From NCBI RefSeq assembly GCF_000621625.1, contig NZ_KK211318.1:62001-126000 (forward strand): 64,000 nucleotides of DNA, in the 5' to 3' direction. The notes under the pieces are model-generated. The model was not told where the DNA came from. It was given only the letters and a program-made list of their open reading frames with translations, and ran no database searches. Source of the stretch: Crocinitomix catalasitica ATCC 23190. GTDB lineage: Bacteria; Bacteroidota; Bacteroidia; Flavobacteriales_D; Crocinitomicaceae. A program made the position numbers and the translations under genes. Shown here piece after piece: positions 63,481-64,000 of the stretch. Numbering within the stretch: position 1 is the first letter of the stretch; every line of letters begins with the position of its first letter.

Positions 63481-64000
63481 TTAATAAGTTATCGTTGTGC
63501 TTTTAATCAATTCGTCTTTTTTATTGAAACGTTCCAATGCGGTTACATTTCCATCTTCGTTATAAGCATATTTAGTGGTATATGTATATCTTTTTTTGTA
63601 AGATGATTTATGATAAACAACCTGGTTGTTCTCATATTTATATTCGTTATTACTCAAGACTTTGCCTTTGTGATAACTCTTGCTAAATATTGGTTTTTCT
63701 CTATCATTTAAATAGGTAGCATGATAAAGCAATTGGTTTTTACTATCAAATTTTTTATACTCAACCAATGATGAATCTGCACGATTTACTTTTGAAATGA
63801 ATTTGATTATTTTACCTTTTTCATCGAAAGTTTCCTGCACATAAATTAAATAATCTTTGTCTACTTCTTCCCATTTACAAATTTGATTGGTGTTTTTCTT
63901 TTTCTCCAATACCTCTCCTTCGTCTTTGCAGTCGAAGGTCCATTCTTTCAAAATTTTTCCTTTGCCATTTAATAGCGTCGACTTGGATTTTGTGCATTCC
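63481..64000 (-). CDS. Repeat protein (YD/MORN-like), 5' end outside window
   Basis: The frame is open to the right edge, so the gene continues outside; no start is assigned. It has short strand-turn repeats such as EYKKFDSKNQLLYHATYL, YKYENNQVVYHKS, YAYNEDGNVTALERFNKKDE, typical of MORN-variant or YD-like repeats in exported or surface proteins. It ends at 63481 before a strong terminator. Confidence 0.6.
   Translation of the reverse strand, partial: ECTKSKSTLLNGKGKILKEWTFDCKDEGEVLEKKKNTNQICKWEEVDKDYLIYVQETFDEKGKIIKFISKVNRADSSLVEYKKFDSKNQLLYHATYLNDREKPIFSKSYHKGKVLSNNEYKYENNQVVYHKSSYKKRYTYTTKYAYNEDGNVTALERFNKKDELIKSTTITY

Overview
The window looks like a Bacteroidota chromosome, probably a Flavobacteriales-type genome. 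DNA is AT-rich. Genes rarely have Shine-Dalgarno sites, and many are preceded by the Bacteroidota -7 box TAnnTTTG. Two secreted proteins end in type IX secretion (T9SS) sorting domains. Outer-membrane beta-barrels, a TonB receptor with a carboxypeptidase-like plug extension, BshC, DciA-like DUF721 and a long-form PurC all fit. The species cannot be named from the sequence. I see no rRNA, tRNA, CRISPR array, phage, transposase or integrase gene.

Left part (1-36.4 kb) is mostly conserved housekeeping and envelope sequence. It holds purC and phoH; an S-adenosylmethionine hydrolase; a metal-homeostasis block (thioredoxin, TonB receptor, two DtxR/MntR regulators with visible palindromic operators, ndk, and a Mn/Zn-type ABC importer whose first permease carries a fused DtxR-like domain); a periplasmic folding cluster (three SurA/PpiC-like genes behind guaB); recF-DUF721; a cyclophilin; bshC; a nucleoside phosphorylase; a transglutaminase-like protein; a TrmH/SpoU methyltransferase; an Omp85 lipoprotein; a sialidase-like BNR protein; and a fused glycosyltransferase.

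Middle part (36.4-57.2 kb) is different. Genes are mostly single or paired orphans, nearly all on the + strand: lipoproteins, small secreted proteins, beta-barrels, two GNAT acetyltransferases (one broken), a toxin-antitoxin pair, a TetR regulator with a ketosynthase, a PAS histidine kinase, a tryptophan-dioxygenase-like/SnoaL fusion, and a GRDP-like/Cys-tail gene pair. Between them lie recurring copies of one intergenic element. A full copy has a CCAGTCACATA..CCGCTACCGC segment, often a small hairpin, then CAACAGTAAAACTTATATTTG (a -7 box) and ACCTAACTTGAA shortly downstream. Two copies are 181/183 identical and flank a three-gene segment. Decayed genes (an in-frame stop, two frameshifted genes, remnants) cluster here. 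This cassette-like, promoter-bearing array is the most unusual structure in the window.

Right part (57.3-64 kb) has a TolB/TPR/AraC-type regulator followed by two beta-barrel genes, an L,D-transpeptidase-like gene preceded by a CAAAC tandem repeat, a TerB-like protein, a DUF4377/META lipoprotein and a repeat protein cut by the window edge. Bidirectional terminators separate many convergent units.
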